Origin: Latrodectus hesperus
Lineage: Eukaryota > Arthropoda > Arachnida > Araneae > Theridiidae
DNA length: 64,000 bases
Reading direction: 5' to 3'
Assembly: GCA_037975125.1 (NCBI GenBank)
Contig: CM075850.1
Location: 128,500,293 to 128,564,292, forward strand
Under the pieces are notes generated by a model. That model was not told the DNA's origin, made no database searches, and saw only the letters and a program-made list of their open reading frames with translations. Every line of letters starts with the position of its first letter. Position 1 is the first letter of the stretch. Shown here piece after piece: positions 62,670-64,000 of this stretch. The translations under genes and the position numbers were made by a program.

Positions 62670-64000
62670 AAAATGTAGTTTCTCGTTCTTATGAAATAAA
62701 AATATTGGTCAGAGGATTAGGAAATTTAATAATGAAAAATGTTTTTATTGATAAAATGAGAATTATAATGTTGAAAAAAATTTAATAATAAAAAAATGAC
62801 ATTTGTGAGAACTGGCTATAGCTCGATTCCCTCTTTTACCTGAATCAACAAAATATTTGAGAAATATAATACTTTAGGTACTTACTATTTTTGCAAAGCT
62901 TCTTTTTAATTATTTGAGAGAGAGGTTTTATGTAACAAAAGAAACTGAAGCTGAAAACTCTAACTGTTAATTAATTACCAATCTGTCTTTTCAAAATAAC
63001 AGTTAAATTTCTATACAGCTAAGCTTAAACAAATTGTGAAAATAGATGCATTCAAGCAATTATTTATTAATTGTTAAAGTAAATTTCTCAATTTATGAAT
63101 TTTTATTAATTAATTAAATCCACCCTCTAAAGCGGAGGTAATTTACAATGTAAAACGAGTACATAGCTTAAGATAAAATAGGGATTTTTAAAAAGTAATG
63201 ACTTTTCAATTTACTTAGCCTTGTTTAATATTTTATTATGAAATAAGATATCCCGTACTGATGAGCTAACGATTTGGAAAAGTAATGACTTTTCACTTTA
63301 CGTAGCTTTGTTCAGCATCTTGTTTTTGCGCCATTAAATAAGGTTTCCCATATAGATCAGCTAACAACAAATCGAATGATTTGTTTCGAACATTTAAAAA
63401 TTCTTTTCAGTTATAGTTATTAAACGTTGAAGTAAGGATTATTTTCATCCCCTAGTTCCAATATATTTTCTATAGACGGCATATTGTAAAAACATAAATA
63501 CCTACACTGATATTAAACATAAATTTTTTTCAAAAATCGAAAAAAATAAAAATTATTTTTTTACAAAGTAAAGTTTCTGCAGAAACTTTAATCTGTCTTT
63601 AACATATCCATATTAGGATTACCTACTTGATTAATTAAAGATACCGTCTTTAAAAGCACTGTCTCTTATAAATAAGTAAGATAACAAAAAATATGAAAGG
63701 TATCAAAAACCTTATTTGAAAAATATAACTAGAAAATATTTTCGGTTGTCACACGGATATATAAATAATACATCCGAATTCACCTAATTTTACTCTTTAC
63801 TATTGAATTTCAGAGGAAATATTATTTATTAAACTATTTTATATAATTTAGATTTAGTATTTTTTGAATTCAATTATATTTGCATAAAGCTGCTTTTACA
63901 ATAAACATTATTTAGTGTTTATTTGCAATAAATAAAAGATTAGTAAAATATTTTTTGCAATTAAAATTATTCTTCATATTATTCTTATTTAATTTCTTCA
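62670..64000. other. A+T-rich non-coding DNA
   Basis: Contains the tandem duplication at 63191; otherwise nothing recognised. Confidence 0.6.
63191..63370. repeat. Diverged tandem duplication, about 87-bp period
   Basis: AAAAGTAATGACTTTTCA occurs at 63191 and 63278. Each copy continues with TTTAC-TAG-CTTTGTT-like sequence, AAATAAG and GATGAGCTAAC/GATCAGCTAAC. Confidence 0.75.

Overview
The window looks like arthropod nuclear DNA, most likely a spider or other arachnid. It is very A+T-rich, its genes are sparse and intron-containing, it carries long (TA)n microsatellites, and it holds relics of several arthropod-type transposon families. The species cannot be named from the sequence alone. 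Nothing bacterial (operons, ribosome binding sites, CRISPR arrays) is present.

Only one host gene is clearly supported: the first coding exon of a SoxF-group (Sox7/17/18-like) transcription factor on the minus strand, about 40314-40944. It carries a Pro/Gly/Ser-rich N-terminus and the first part of the HMG box, and it ends in a strong splice donor inside the HMG box. The 3' exon was not found in the roughly 40 kb downstream that the window covers, so the intron is very long or the exon was missed. The left 40 kb is mostly A+T-rich non-coding DNA broken by short CpG-bearing, GC-richer islands near 5.3, 9.2, 12.5, 16.8, 19.3, 23.4, 31.7 and 34.2 kb. On the other side of Sox there are islands near 59.5 and 62.2 kb. 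These could be conserved regulatory elements or unrecognised non-coding exons.

The rest of the identifiable content is mobile DNA. There are three SINE-like families with two copies each: A at 36178 and 54353, B at 17861 and 57314, C at 1881 and 17991. There is an internally deleted mariner at 16042-16379 and a Tc1-like transposase relic at 56600-57250. A degraded Penelope-like element with an N-terminal GIY-YIG-like module (Naiad type) sits at 44238-47642, has inverted arms and is flanked by (TA)n and (TA)n(TG)n.

The most unusual object is a Ty3/Gypsy-derived array at 50057-54335 with the structure LTR-internal-LTR-internal-LTR, flanked as a whole by one 4-bp target duplication (AACT). Each internal segment has a circularly permuted pol: an integrase C-terminal fragment, then RT thumb and RNase H, then RT fingers/palm, then the polyprotein C-terminus. 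Gag, protease, the integrase core and a normal primer-binding site are absent. The breakpoints share an 8-nt identity. This looks like recombination through a circular DNA intermediate followed by tandem duplication.

Other structures include several near-perfect palindromes, long (TA)n tracts and two diverged local tandem duplications.
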